Positions 1-9,365 of a stretch of 34,793 bases of DNA are shown in pieces (position 1 is the first letter of the stretch; every line of letters starts with the position of its first letter). Both the position numbers and the translations under genes were made by a program. The notes below the pieces were generated by a model. It was not told where the DNA came from and did no database searches. It worked only from the letters and a program-made list of their open reading frames with translations. This stretch comes from Verrucomicrobiota bacterium. GTDB taxonomy: Bacteria > Verrucomicrobiota > Verrucomicrobiia > Limisphaerales > JACDHS01. Where the stretch lies: positions 1 to 34,793 of the forward strand of contig JACDHS010000047.1 of NCBI GenBank assembly GCA_013820875.1, read 5' to 3'.

Positions 1-163
1 CGGAGCGCGGCTGTGCTCGAAGAGTCAGCCGCAGCGGGTACGGCAATATTGCGGCGTTCAGATTTTGCAGGCCAGCTTGATAATCTCGCGTGCTGCGGCT
101 GATGCTGCGCACAAATCAGAACTATAGAAACAACGAACCGCTCTGCGGTTACGCCGCGCTCCG
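1..163 (+). repeat. Dispersed ~160-bp palindromic-ended element, copy 1
   Basis: First of three copies in the window (others at 16503-16659 and, inverted, 32901-33064). The ends are inverted repeats (CGGAGCGCGGC at the left, GCCGCGCTCCG at the right). The left ~36 bp and right ~75 bp are shared among copies. The middle ~45-50 bp differs in every copy. It lies upstream of pta and has no convincing coding capacity. The copy may begin just before the window. It resembles a small non-autonomous mobile or REP-like element; no partner transposase is visible. Confidence 0.75.
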
Positions 164-258
164 ATTCTACAATCTCACCCGGAAAAAATCACACCCGGCG
201 CTTATGCTGGCAGCACTAGTGAGTTGCAGTTTCAACGGGTGTCCGTTACTAACGAGAC

Positions 259-1296
259 ATGCGTTTTATCGGGAATGTGATAGAAAAACTGCAACGGCAT
301 CCCAAACGGGTGGTCTTTCCGGAAGGAACGGAACCGCGCGTCTTACAGGCGGCTCGACAGTTTTATTCCTTGCGGCTCGGCGCACCGGTTTTGCTCGGTG
401 ATCGCACGAAGATCAAAGAAGCCGCCGAGCGCCTGAACGTTTCCCTTCAAGGCATCCGTATCATCAATCCTGCCGAAAGCGAGGATCTGGAGGCGTTTGC
501 GAAACGTTACGCGATGCTGCGCCGATCGAAGGGTTTGCGGGAAAACGAGGCGATTGAAGCCATGTTGAAGCCGAATTACTACGGCGCAATGATGGTGGCG
601 ATGCACCAGGTGGATGGCATGATCTCCGGCTCAAATGAAGTGACCGGCAGCGTGCTGCGTCCGTTATTCCAAATCATCAAGGTAGCTCCGAAAGCAACGA
701 CAGCTTCCAGTTGCATGATTATGGAAGTGGAAGACACCCGGTTCGGCAATGAAGGTGTGATGTTCATGGCGGATTGCGGTGTGATCCCGGAACCGAACGT
801 TGAACAATTGTCTGACATCGCGGTTTCCACGGCTCGCCTGGCGCGGTTGCTCCTGGGCATACGTCCGCGGGTTGCACTGCTTTCCTATTCCACCAAGGGC
901 AGCGCTACGCACCCGTCCATCGGGCGGATGCAAGCTGCGACCGCTCTCGCTGAACAAAAGGCGCGCGCAGAAAGGCTTGATGCAGATTTCGATGGGGAAC
1001 TGCAGGTTGACGCCGCGTTGATTCCGGAGATCGCATTGCGAAAACTGCCGGACAGTCCGGTGGCAGGTCGGGCGAACGTCTTGATTTTTCCAGACCTGAA
1101 TTCCGGCAACATCGCGAGCAAATTGATCCAACACGTCGCCAAGGCGAACGCTTACGGGCAGATATTGCTCGGGCTGGACAGGCCGGCAGCCGACCTTTCC
1201 CGTGGTTCTTCTGCGCATGATATTCTTGGTGTCGCTGCCATCGTCGGAATGCAATCCATCGCCTATAAAGAATTGCACCCGGATTCCAAGCACTGA
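259..1296 (+). CDS. pta: Phosphate acetyltransferase (catalytic domain only)
   Basis: Interconverts acetyl-CoA plus phosphate with acetyl phosphate plus CoA in the cytoplasm. The 345-residue protein is one PTA_PTB domain, the usual length of the short Pta form. Family landmarks are the VDGMISGSNEVTGS segment followed by RPLFQII (residues 118-140), the LLSYSTKGSA motif near 208-217, and a C-terminal NVLIFPDLNSGNI segment. The SGSNEVTG stretch replaces the more usual AGAxHTTAD, so a phosphobutyryltransferase-like substrate range cannot be excluded. The ATG at 259 opens the domain at the expected place. The stop overlaps the next start (TGATG), so the two genes are translationally coupled. No acetate kinase gene is in the window. 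Confidence 0.9.
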   Translation: MRFIGNVIEKLQRHPKRVVFPEGTEPRVLQAARQFYSLRLGAPVLLGDRTKIKEAAERLNVSLQGIRIINPAESEDLEAFAKRYAMLRRSKGLRENEAIEAMLKPNYYGAMMVAMHQVDGMISGSNEVTGSVLRPLFQIIKVAPKATTASSCMIMEVEDTRFGNEGVMFMADCGVIPEPNVEQLSDIAVSTARLARLLLGIRPRVALLSYSTKGSATHPSIGRMQAATALAEQKARAERLDADFDGELQVDAALIPEIALRKLPDSPVAGRANVLIFPDLNSGNIASKLIQHVAKANAYGQILLGLDRPAADLSRGSSAHDILGVAAIVGMQSIAYKELHPDSKH

Positions 1297-2390
1297 TGAA
1301 CATTACTACTCCCCGCGTCTTCATCGCCGCCACGCGTCAAAACGACGGCAAGACCACGACGTCCCTCGGCCTGATGGCGGCGTTGCAAAAGTTTTATCCA
1401 CGGATTGGCTACATCAAACCGGTGGGCCAACGTTTCGTCGAAGTGGCGGAGCACAAGATTGACGAAGATACTGTGTTGATGGACAGCGTTTATAAACTGG
1501 ATTGTCCATTGGTGGATATGAGCCCGATCGCGGTTGAACCGGACTTTACCCGCAAATACCTTGAGAACGCCAATTACGAGATACTGGTAAAGAAAATCCA
1601 AAACGCTTTCGACCGTGTGGCATGGGAGAAACAGTTTGTCTTGTGCGAGGGATCTGGGCATGCGGGTGTTGGTTCGGTGTTCGATTTGTCGAATGCGCAG
1701 GTCGCCAAAATTCTTGGCGCCAAGGTGGTGATCGTTACCCGCGGCGGGATTGGAAAACCCATTGATGAGGTGGCCTTGAATCAGGCGCTCTTCGAAAAGG
1801 CGGGGGTGGAAATCATCGGCGTGATCATCAATAAGGTGATGCCGGATAAGTTGGATTACATCTCGGACTTCGCGCGGCGCGGTCTCAAACGGATCGGTTT
1901 GGATTTGTTGGGGGTCATTCCTCATCAACGCATCCTTTCGCGTCCAACTTTGCGTTCCATCAAGGAAGATCTGGATGCGGAGGAGTTAAACCATTCCCGT
2001 AAACTGACGAACATGGTGGAAGATGTCGTCGTCGGTGCGATGGGAGCCAACAATGCCGTTCAATTTTTCTCGCCTGGTGTCCTCGTGATAACACCGGGCG
2101 ATCGCGAAGACATCATCGCGGCGGCCGCTGCGACATTGTCTGGAAAAGGTTTATCCACCATCGCTGGCATTGTTTTGACCGGCGACCTTCGCCCGAGCGA
2201 AGGCGTCCTTAAACTAATTCGTGAAATGAATTTCCCGGTGCTCCTCGCAAAAGATGACAGCTACGAAGTCGCTTCGAAGGTGCATGACTTGATCATCAAG
2301 ACGCGTCCTGACGACGTCGAAAAGATCGCCCTGATCCGCGATGTGATCGGCCAGCACGTTGACGTATCTCGCATTTTGAAAGCAATTTAG
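1296..2390 (+). CDS. BioD-like P-loop / DRTGG protein (detached regulatory half of long Pta)
   Basis: A 364-residue protein with an N-terminal dethiobiotin-synthetase-like ATPase fold (AAA_26). Its P-loop is ATRQNDGKTT, with the lysine at about residue 19. A DRTGG domain follows (about 210-330), marked by GVLVITPGDREDI. In Escherichia coli these two domains form the N-terminal regulatory part of the long Pta. Here they are a separate gene directly behind the catalytic domain, sharing one base of its stop codon. I infer that the product partners with the upstream Pta, sensing nucleotides or metabolites rather than catalysing acetyl transfer. No frameshift joins the two reading frames, so this is a genuine two-gene arrangement. 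Confidence 0.8.
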   Translation: MNITTPRVFIAATRQNDGKTTTSLGLMAALQKFYPRIGYIKPVGQRFVEVAEHKIDEDTVLMDSVYKLDCPLVDMSPIAVEPDFTRKYLENANYEILVKKIQNAFDRVAWEKQFVLCEGSGHAGVGSVFDLSNAQVAKILGAKVVIVTRGGIGKPIDEVALNQALFEKAGVEIIGVIINKVMPDKLDYISDFARRGLKRIGLDLLGVIPHQRILSRPTLRSIKEDLDAEELNHSRKLTNMVEDVVVGAMGANNAVQFFSPGVLVITPGDREDIIAAAAATLSGKGLSTIAGIVLTGDLRPSEGVLKLIREMNFPVLLAKDDSYEVASKVHDLIIKTRPDDVEKIALIRDVIGQHVDVSRILKAI

Positions 2391-2404
2391 CCCGGACCAT
2401 CCAG

Positions 2405-2440
2405 ACTGAATACTGCCTACTGAAAACTGAATACTGAACT
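2405..2440. repeat. Short ACTGAATACTGA-type repeat, intergenic copy
   Basis: The spacer between the DRTGG gene and hisC is built largely of the units ACTGAATACTG and CTGAA in tandem. The same words, in both orientations, form the insertion inside uvrA at 26826-26899. Its position just upstream of the hisC start means it may also contribute to the 5' leader of that gene. Confidence 0.6.
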
Positions 2441-2442
2441 GC

Positions 2443-3534
2443 ATGTCACTTCACCTGAACCCAACCCTGGCCACGCTGCCGGTCTATCACCCCGGCCGCC
2501 CTATCGAAGAAGTCGCCCGCGAGCTGAATCTCAAGCCGGAAAACATCATCAAGCTGGCGTCAAACGAGAACCCACTCGGACCATCGCCGAAAGCCAGGGC
2601 AGCGATGGAAAACGTGCTGAGAAACCTTCATTTATACCCGGATGGAAATGCTTTTTATCTGAAGCGAAAGCTGGCGGACAAACTTGGTGTTGAACCATCC
2701 AACCTCGTCCTTGGCAATGGCTCGAACGAAATCATCGAATTCATTGGGCACGCGTTTATGCAGCCCGGTGTTGATGTCGTTGTTTCGCAGTATTGCTTCG
2801 CGATCTACCCGATCGTTACGAAGTTATTTGGCGCAAATCTGATTACAGTGCCTGCGAGCAACTACGGACATGACATCCCGGCGATGCTGAAGGCGATTAC
2901 TCCGCAAACGCGGGTTATGTTTGTGGCGAACCCGAACAACCCGACAGGCACTCTTGCTCCGCGCGAACACATCGTGGAGTTGATAAACAAAGTTCCGGAC
3001 CATGTGTTGCTTGTGATGGACGAGGCGTACATTGAGTTCCTTAACGATTCCGTGGATCTCTTGCCTTTCATTCGCTCCGGTGCAAAACCGAATCTCATAT
3101 TGATGCGGACCTTTTCGAAGATCTTCGGCCTTGCAGGGTTGCGCCTGGGATATGCCGTCGCCGTTCCCGAACTGGTGAGTGCGTTGGAAAAGGTGCGTCA
3201 ACCGTTTAACATCAATGCCATTGCCCAGGCCGGAGCGATTGCTGCCCTGGACGACGATGAACATCTGGAGAAAACGCGTGCTAATAACTTTTCGGGTTTG
3301 CGGGTGTACGAGACTGAGTTGCGCAAAATGAAACTGGAGTATGTGGCTTCATCCGCCAATTTCATCCTGATCAAAGTGGGCGACGGCCAGCGAATCTTCA
3401 ATGAGTTGCAAAAGCTCGGCGTGATCACCCGCCCGATGGGCGGTTATCAACTGCCGGAATGGATCCGAATCTCCGTCGGCACGTTTGCGGAAAATCAGCG
3501 TTGTGTCGAAGCTTTGAAGCAGGTGATGGGGTAA
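2443..3534 (+). CDS. hisC: Histidinol-phosphate aminotransferase
   Basis: PLP-dependent class I/II aminotransferase that converts imidazole-acetol phosphate and glutamate to histidinol phosphate in histidine synthesis. The 363 residues match the family length. Visible motifs are ASNENPLGPSP (39-49) at the N-terminus, YPDGN (65-69), the ANPNNPTGT loop (162-170), MDEAYIEF (192-199), and the PLP-lysine motif TFSKIFGLAGLRLGYA with Lys226. The C-terminus carries the substrate-binding arginine region (WIRISVGT). The start codon is preceded by the ACTGAATACTGA repeat rather than a clear Shine-Dalgarno sequence. No other his gene is adjacent, so it is a stand-alone hisC. Confidence 0.92.
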   Translation: MSLHLNPTLATLPVYHPGRPIEEVARELNLKPENIIKLASNENPLGPSPKARAAMENVLRNLHLYPDGNAFYLKRKLADKLGVEPSNLVLGNGSNEIIEFIGHAFMQPGVDVVVSQYCFAIYPIVTKLFGANLITVPASNYGHDIPAMLKAITPQTRVMFVANPNNPTGTLAPREHIVELINKVPDHVLLVMDEAYIEFLNDSVDLLPFIRSGAKPNLILMRTFSKIFGLAGLRLGYAVAVPELVSALEKVRQPFNINAIAQAGAIAALDDDEHLEKTRANNFSGLRVYETELRKMKLEYVASSANFILIKVGDGQRIFNELQKLGVITRPMGGYQLPEWIRISVGTFAENQRCVEALKQVMG

Positions 3535-3615
3535 TAAACCTTTATAAATTGATTGAAATGCATTGAAGCCTGACTACTTAATCCCACTGCAACAAATAAC
3601 TAAGCGACACGCCAA

Positions 3616-4896
3616 GTGAAACCAACCGATCTTCGGGGAATTCTTCGTTACATTCCCAGCTTCCGCGAGAAGACATTTATCATCGCCATTGATGGCGCGA
3701 TTGTGACGGATGAAAACTTCGCGAATATCCTGCTCGATATTGCTGTTCTGCGTTCGCTGAACATTCGGGTCGTCCTGGTTCACGGCGCATCTGCCCAGAT
3801 CAAAGCCCTTGGTGAAGAAAGCAAAATGCCTCCATCCGACTTGGTGGGCAGCGGCGTCACTGACGCCCAAACGTTGCGACTTGCACTCACTGCTGCGAAT
3901 CGTCTCACGCACGAAATCCTGGAAGGCTTTTCCGCAAACGACCTGCGCGCTGTTTCTACCAATGCTGTGATTACGCATCCGCTCGGAATCATCCAGGGCG
4001 TGGACCATCAGTTCACCGGGAAGGTTGAACGCATTGATGTTGAGTTTTTAGAAACATTGCTTTCTCAAGGGATTATTCCCGTTGTGCCGCCGCTCGGGTT
4101 TGATGGCGAAGGCAAAACCTACCGCGTGAATTCGGATGCAGTTGCTTTCGCGCTGGCTTCGGCCCTTAACGCGATTAAACTTATTTTCATCACCGCGCAC
4201 GAAGGGTTATTCCTGCAGGGTAAACTGTTTCGCCAGATGCCGGTGGCGCAGCTCGATCAGCTTCTCGCCAGGCATAAGAATGACTTTGCGGCGGATATGC
4301 TTTCCAAAGCGCAGTTTGCCTCGGCGGCTTGTCACGCGAATGTGCAGCGGGTTCACATTATAAATGGCAGCGTGGATGAAGGTTTGCTTGCGGAAGTGTT
4401 TTCCAATGAAGGCGTCGGAACGCTGATTTACGCCGATCAATATCAGCAGATTCGCAAGGCGATGAAGAAGGATATTCGCGCGATCATGAAGATCACCAAA
4501 CCTTCTGTGGCGAATGAAGAACTGGTGAAGCGCACCCGGGCAACGTTGGAGAAGCAACTTGGCGACTACTACATCTTCGAGATCGATAAGAATCCAGTCG
4601 CCTGCATTGCTTTGCACATTTATCCGGAGCAGAACCAGGGAGAGTTGGCCTGTCTCTACGTCAATTCGTCACATGAAAACCAGGGCATTGGTCGCAAGTT
4701 GATCCAGTTCGTCGAAGCGAAAGCTCGTGAACTGGGATTGGCCGAACTGATGACGCTTTCGACCCAGGCATTTACCTACTTTCAAACCAAGGGTGGTTTC
4801 ACGGAAGGAACCCCAAACGATCTGCCACCGGGACGCCGCGAAAAATACGACCAGAGCGGTCGTAATTCGAAGGTGCTCGTGAAGAAGTTGAAGTAG
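3616..4896 (+). CDS. argA: Amino-acid N-acetyltransferase (N-acetylglutamate synthase, ArgA type)
   Basis: First step of arginine synthesis, acetyl-CoA plus glutamate to N-acetylglutamate. The 426-residue protein has the two-domain ArgA layout: an amino-acid-kinase-like domain (about 15-285, with VVLVHGASAQIK and the PVVPPLGFDGEGKTYRVNSD segment) and a C-terminal GNAT domain (about 290-426). The acetyl-CoA loop of the GNAT domain is NQGIGRKL. The kinase fold here normally serves arginine feedback sensing, not phosphorylation. The proposed start is GTG at 3616; it places the N-terminus correctly for the family, but no strong ribosome-binding site precedes it. It follows hisC by about 80 bp and is convergent with the next gene. 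Confidence 0.85.
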   Translation: MKPTDLRGILRYIPSFREKTFIIAIDGAIVTDENFANILLDIAVLRSLNIRVVLVHGASAQIKALGEESKMPPSDLVGSGVTDAQTLRLALTAANRLTHEILEGFSANDLRAVSTNAVITHPLGIIQGVDHQFTGKVERIDVEFLETLLSQGIIPVVPPLGFDGEGKTYRVNSDAVAFALASALNAIKLIFITAHEGLFLQGKLFRQMPVAQLDQLLARHKNDFAADMLSKAQFASAACHANVQRVHIINGSVDEGLLAEVFSNEGVGTLIYADQYQQIRKAMKKDIRAIMKITKPSVANEELVKRTRATLEKQLGDYYIFEIDKNPVACIALHIYPEQNQGELACLYVNSSHENQGIGRKLIQFVEAKARELGLAELMTLSTQAFTYFQTKGGFTEGTPNDLPPGRREKYDQSGRNSKVLVKKLK

Positions 4897-4926
4897 TCGT
4901 TTGGATTAAAACTCGCGAGTCTTGCT

Positions 4927-7791
4927 CTATTCCCTCGCGGCTATCTCCGGTGCTTCGGGTTTGCCGATGAGTCTAAACAGATAATTCAACTGGTCGGAGG
5001 TTGGATGTGTGTCGAGAGCCTTTTGCAAGAGGGCCTGGGCGCGTTCCAGTTGTTTGTTTGCCAGGCATTTGCGAACCGCATTAGCGGTGGCATGCTCAAA
5101 TCCGCTGTTAGGTTCAAGGCGGCTGGATTGCAAGGCGGCTTCCACTTTTTCAAGTCCAGCGCTTATTTGGTTGTTAAGAAGCAGGGCATTGCCTTCCAAC
5201 AACGTTTGCATGCCAATGCTTTCGTTGTTTCCTGGGACGAGTTGCGGCGCTGGAACATTGGCGGGACGAAAAATGACTGGAAAACTCGCCTCTTTCCAGG
5301 CGTTTGTCTCCCATCGCCCAGTTTGGGAATACCATTTCAGAAACCGGACGAGTTCGGCATTGGCCGAAGCGTGCCCTGCGAAGATTTGGTCGAGTTGATC
5401 GATGTCCAGGCTCTTCAATGCTTTGGTTTTTCCGGCTGAGGCGATATCCGTCTGCCAGGTCCGTTCATCAAAGGTGAACAGCCTGGTGGAACTTTTACCG
5501 AGGTAAAACGCTTTGGGCGCTTCGTATTCCAGTATCGGAAACAGGTCGGTCTGCACCGGGCCATTTCCCGGGATGGCAAAGGCAGTCTCTTGAGAGGCCA
5601 TTTGCCGCGCCCAAAGCGATTCGGGATTGTGAATCCCTATGGCCGCGAGTTGTGTGCGAGGCGCTTCGCGTTCAAAGATTTTGCCGTAAACCGATGCGTC
5701 CGATTTGAAAGGTTTCAGGGCTCCGAGCATCAGGATGTCTCCCTGGCCGGTTTCCCAAATTTCATAGAAAGGAAACACACTTCCGAACGTTCTCAGCACC
5801 AGGAAAACGATTCCATCGTGCATTTCATAGACATGAAACCATTGGCAGATCACGCCGTCGTCCTTCAAGCGGCTTGCGGCGATGTTATAAAATTCTTTTG
5901 TGAAAATACTGCCGACGCCAGCAGTCCACGGATTTGAGGGCTCGCAGATGATTGCGTCGTATTTTTGAGGGGAGAGCTTAAGGATCGTGCGCGCGTCTTC
6001 CTGTCGAATCTTTGCCCGGGAGTTAGTCAAAATGCCGTTGTTCCAGCGCTCAAAGAACTTTCCGGCGCGCAAAACCGGCGCGCAGTTTTCAGCAACAACG
6101 ATGTTTTCGACAGGATGGCTGAGCAACGCTCCAGCAGTCATACCGCTGCCGAAGCCGAGCACAAAGACATCCTTGCTGTCTGGTTTTACCGCCATCGGAA
6201 TGTGAGCCAGCAGGTATTGGGTCGAAAGATCTCCCTCGGAAGAAGCGTCAGGCTTGCCGTTGATTCGCAAATTCAGATTGTTTGTATTTGCGACCATTGC
6301 CTCTACCGAAACTGTTGCGTCCGGGGCATCTTCATAGAATAAAAGCCTCGTGTATTTCATTCGTTCCCGAATAGGCGTTCCAACCTCCATTTCACGGATG
6401 CGGAACACGCCAGAGCTCATGATGTATTGCCAGTGATCGCCTCCAGTAGAACCTGCAATTGCCGAGAAAATGAGAACCGCGCCAGCCGCGAGCACTTTGG
6501 CGAACGAGAACTTTTGGAACGCCATTGCGAACGCAACGACGCCAAGGAGAATGGCGAGGCACGCATATGCCGCCCGTAAACCGACCAAAGGCATCAACAC
6601 GAAACCTGTCACCAGGACTCCAACAACCGCCCCGCATGTGTTCCACGTCAGGAGCCGTCCGACGTGGTTGCCCAGCGTGAACGTGTTCTGGGCTACGTTC
6701 CGAATCCATAGTGGCAGAACCGAACCGAGCAATGCCGCTGGAATGCCAAGGACCACGATGGACACCAATGCCGTCAAAACCTGTTGATAGCGGTAGCCCA
6801 TATTGCTTGGAGCCAAACCGCTTTTTAAATGCCGGTAAAACTCGAATAACGGTTCGATGTTAAAAATAAAGAGACCGATCCAGAATGCCGCGAGCAGGAG
6901 AGCGGCAAAGACCAGGTTTTCTGTTTTAAGCGATTTGAATCGAGTGGAGGAAACGACGGCGCTTCCTATTCCGATTCCCAAAATGAAGGCGATCAAAACC
7001 ACTGCAAACGCCTGGAGCGACGCTCCGAACAACAGCGACAAACTACGCGCCGAGAGGATTTCCAACCCCATGGAAACGGCTCCTGTAACCGCGACCAGGC
7101 AACTGCCGCGCAGGAGTAATTGTTTTTGTTCAGGTGTGATGGCCGGTTGATGAGATGTTTCGGCGACTCCAACCATCGCGGGAAAATCGCTTTTATTGCG
7201 AGCGATGACGATGGCACAGGCCCCGATGAGCACATTGATCAGGGCTGTCATTTCGAGGGTGGATTGCAGCCCCATCCATTGTACGAGGATAAATCCTGCC
7301 ATGAACGCGCCAAAAACCGCACCCAGACTGTTCACGGCATAGAACCGAGCTGATTTCCGTCCTGCATCGCCAGGAGATTTTTGCAGCCATGCCGCAATCA
7401 GCGGCAAGGTGCCGCCCATGAGGACGGTCGGTCCCAGCAGCAGCAGGATGCTGAAGAATCCTTTCAACAGCAGAAGAACGTAACGATCATGAACGAAGGG
7501 AGAACCGAGTGTGACAAACAGTGCATCGGCTGCTCCATAGATCCATGTAAACAAAAACGCATACAAGCCGATTGCTATTTCGATGTAACCATAAGTGGCC
7601 AGCGGCTTTTTCAATAAATCAGAGCGACCACCGAAGATACGATTTCCCAATGCCAACCCGCCCATGAAGACCGCCAGCACCGTTGTTTGCGCGTAAACGG
7701 TGCTGCCAAACATCAAGGAAAGATACTTAGACCAAATTACTTCATAGACCAGAGCAGTAGCTCCTGAGCAGAAGAATAAGAACACGACCAT
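4927..7791 (-). CDS. Fused multi-pass membrane / spermidine-synthase-like protein
   Basis: A 954-residue protein in three parts. Residues 1-460 hold many hydrophobic helices (probably 12-14) beginning at the very N-terminus, with the GATALVYEVIWSKYL motif typical of fused MFS/spermidine-synthase proteins. Residues about 480-720 form a Rossmann methyltransferase/aminopropyltransferase-like domain with the nucleotide-binding motif VLGFGSGMTAG, then EDARTILK and a CEPSNPWTAG segment. The remaining ~200 residues are soluble and end in a TPR-like helical stretch (LLEGNALLLNNQISAGLEK). Whether it makes polyamines is unknown; many fused members lack shown activity. It lies tail-to-tail with argA, only 30 bp apart, and its upstream neighbours run in the same direction. 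Confidence 0.8.
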   Translation of the reverse strand: MVVFLFFCSGATALVYEVIWSKYLSLMFGSTVYAQTTVLAVFMGGLALGNRIFGGRSDLLKKPLATYGYIEIAIGLYAFLFTWIYGAADALFVTLGSPFVHDRYVLLLLKGFFSILLLLGPTVLMGGTLPLIAAWLQKSPGDAGRKSARFYAVNSLGAVFGAFMAGFILVQWMGLQSTLEMTALINVLIGACAIVIARNKSDFPAMVGVAETSHQPAITPEQKQLLLRGSCLVAVTGAVSMGLEILSARSLSLLFGASLQAFAVVLIAFILGIGIGSAVVSSTRFKSLKTENLVFAALLLAAFWIGLFIFNIEPLFEFYRHLKSGLAPSNMGYRYQQVLTALVSIVVLGIPAALLGSVLPLWIRNVAQNTFTLGNHVGRLLTWNTCGAVVGVLVTGFVLMPLVGLRAAYACLAILLGVVAFAMAFQKFSFAKVLAAGAVLIFSAIAGSTGGDHWQYIMSSGVFRIREMEVGTPIRERMKYTRLLFYEDAPDATVSVEAMVANTNNLNLRINGKPDASSEGDLSTQYLLAHIPMAVKPDSKDVFVLGFGSGMTAGALLSHPVENIVVAENCAPVLRAGKFFERWNNGILTNSRAKIRQEDARTILKLSPQKYDAIICEPSNPWTAGVGSIFTKEFYNIAASRLKDDGVICQWFHVYEMHDGIVFLVLRTFGSVFPFYEIWETGQGDILMLGALKPFKSDASVYGKIFEREAPRTQLAAIGIHNPESLWARQMASQETAFAIPGNGPVQTDLFPILEYEAPKAFYLGKSSTRLFTFDERTWQTDIASAGKTKALKSLDIDQLDQIFAGHASANAELVRFLKWYSQTGRWETNAWKEASFPVIFRPANVPAPQLVPGNNESIGMQTLLEGNALLLNNQISAGLEKVEAALQSSRLEPNSGFEHATANAVRKCLANKQLERAQALLQKALDTHPTSDQLNYLFRLIGKPEAPEIAARE

Positions 7792-7956
7792 AGTTCAGGC
7801 GGAATGATGATTACTTGCAAAATAATGTCGAGTTTGATCGCAAGCCAAGAAGTGGAAGTGAGGTGCATCTGTGCGCATCTCGACAGTTGATCTGGACGTG
7901 TTCGGAGGCGTTTTGGCCGAAAGTGTGAAGCTCACAATGAAGTGAATCGTGCCAAT

Positions 7957-8652
7957 TCAGTTCAAATCGAACAAAAGAACCTGCGAGGGTTTGGTTGCGT
8001 TCAGTTCCAGAGAGATCTCTTCGCTAATTGCTGCGGCGTCGCCCCCGCTTAGTTTTTGCCCATTCAGCAACACTTCACCTTCCGCGACGTGAACCCATGC
8101 ATGGCGCCCGGGGGCGAGCGTGGTCCTGATGCCATTGCCCGCGTCGAAATTGGCCAGCCAGAGATCGGCATCCTGATGAATGGCGATGGAACCATCGCGT
8201 CCGGTTTTGCTCGTGACGAGGTGGAGATTTCCCGTGGGTGCGTCCGCAAATGATTTCTCTGCGTAACGCGGTGTCACGCCTTTGCTGTCCGGCTGAATCC
8301 AAACCTGGAGCAGATGCACTGCTTCATCCTTGGAAGGATTGAATTCACTGTGTTTCACCCCGGCGCCCGCAGCCATGTATTGCACCTCACCGGCGCGGAT
8401 CACGCGGCCGTTGCCCATGGAATCTTTGTGCTCCAACGCCCCGCTCAAAATGTAAGTGATGATTTCCATGTCGCGATGTGGATGCGTTCCGAAGCCCATC
8501 CCCGGCGCGACTTGATCGTCATTGATCACGCGCAGACTGCGGAAGCCCATCCATTGCGGGTCGTAATAGTCTGCGAAGCTGAAAGTGTGATAGGTATTGA
8601 GCCATCCGTGGTCGGCGTGGCCGCGTTCGTTTGCTTTGCGAATCTTTATCAT
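7957..8652 (-). CDS. Pirin family protein (YhhW-like, quercetin dioxygenase-type cupin)
   Basis: A bicupin of 231 residues, the normal length for YhhW-like pirins. The four metal ligands are all present at the expected positions: His57 and His59 in THPHRDMEIITYILSG, and His101 and Glu103 in AGAGVKHSEF. Family members bind Fe or another metal and some cleave quercetin in vitro; the natural substrate here is unknown. The protein is cytoplasmic, with no signal peptide. It sits 15 bp downstream of a DUF488 gene on the same strand and probably shares its transcript. No strong ribosome-binding site precedes the ATG at 8652. Confidence 0.88.
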   Translation of the reverse strand: MIKIRKANERGHADHGWLNTYHTFSFADYYDPQWMGFRSLRVINDDQVAPGMGFGTHPHRDMEIITYILSGALEHKDSMGNGRVIRAGEVQYMAAGAGVKHSEFNPSKDEAVHLLQVWIQPDSKGVTPRYAEKSFADAPTGNLHLVTSKTGRDGSIAIHQDADLWLANFDAGNGIRTTLAPGRHAWVHVAEGEVLLNGQKLSGGDAAAISEEISLELNATKPSQVLLFDLN

Positions 8653-8667
8653 GGCAAACGGTGGATG

Positions 8668-9054
8668 CTAAACGGCGGCCATTTCGGGACGTGTGCTTCT
8701 CCTGATCTTTAGATGTCTTATCAGGTAGATCCTCAGCGCGACTGCGTTGTTGTGATCTGTATCGCTTGCGGCGAACACGAGCGTGATGTCTCCTTCGCGC
8801 GCCGCGTCCATCAATGGCTGCCATGCCTCTGGTTTTTGGTCCAATTCAGCAAAGTAACGCTGCTGAAACTCTTCCCACCTGGCCGGATCGTGTCCAAACC
8901 ATTTCCGCAACGCACTGCTTGGCGCAACGGATTTAGCCCAGCGTTCCACTTGCAAAGTTTCTTTAGACACTCCGCTAGGCCACAAATAATCGACGAGAAA
9001 TCGGGATCCATCGTTTTTCCTGGCGGGTTCATAAACGCGTTTGACGAAAATCAT
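8668..9054 (-). CDS. DUF488 family protein (YeaO-like)
   Basis: A 128-residue protein opening with IFVKRVYEPARKNDGSRFLVDYLWPSGVSKE, the signature of the DUF488/YeaO family, and containing the conserved W-FGHDPARWEEFQQRY segment. The function of the family is not established. The reading frame stays open further upstream, but I choose the ATG at 9054 because GGAGG lies seven bases before it and the family homology begins exactly there. It is divergent from the cytochrome gene. The palindrome at 9206-9219 between them could act on either promoter. Confidence 0.85.
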   Translation of the reverse strand: MIFVKRVYEPARKNDGSRFLVDYLWPSGVSKETLQVERWAKSVAPSSALRKWFGHDPARWEEFQQRYFAELDQKPEAWQPLMDAAREGDITLVFAASDTDHNNAVALRIYLIRHLKIRRSTRPEMAAV

Positions 9055-9205
9055 ATTTTTCCTCCGACCGAGAATGGCGTAAATCAACTTAAGTCGGAGA
9101 CCCGATCCCGTCAAAGGTTCTGCACATTGGCAGGGGATCAGCAAGCCACCTTGCTTGCCCACTTAATCGAAACGCTTTTGCCCAATTTAACCGTGCTTGC
9201 GAAGT

Positions 9206-9219
9206 TTGACTTGGGTCAA
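9206..9219. promoter_or_regulatory. Putative FNR/CRP-family site upstream of cytochrome gene
   Basis: TTGACTTGGGTCAA is a perfect inverted repeat of the form TTGAC-N4-GTCAA. It is close to the FNR/NNR consensus TTGAT-N4-ATCAA. It lies about 147 bp upstream of the octahaem cytochrome start and 152 bp from the divergent DUF488 start. Redox control of a multihaem cytochrome by such a regulator would be typical, but the regulator itself is not in this window. Confidence 0.45.
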
Positions 9220-9365
9220 AGTGGTTCTGCGCCGTTTCTGTTGCAATTACCCATGTTGATGTGTCTGTGCTTGCCCTTGGCGCCGGTTGGGGGCGAGGGG
9301 ACGTTGGGCGTTGTTTTTCAAAAAGTTTTGCCGCTGGATAAATCCTGCTCCAGGGAGATCCGGCA

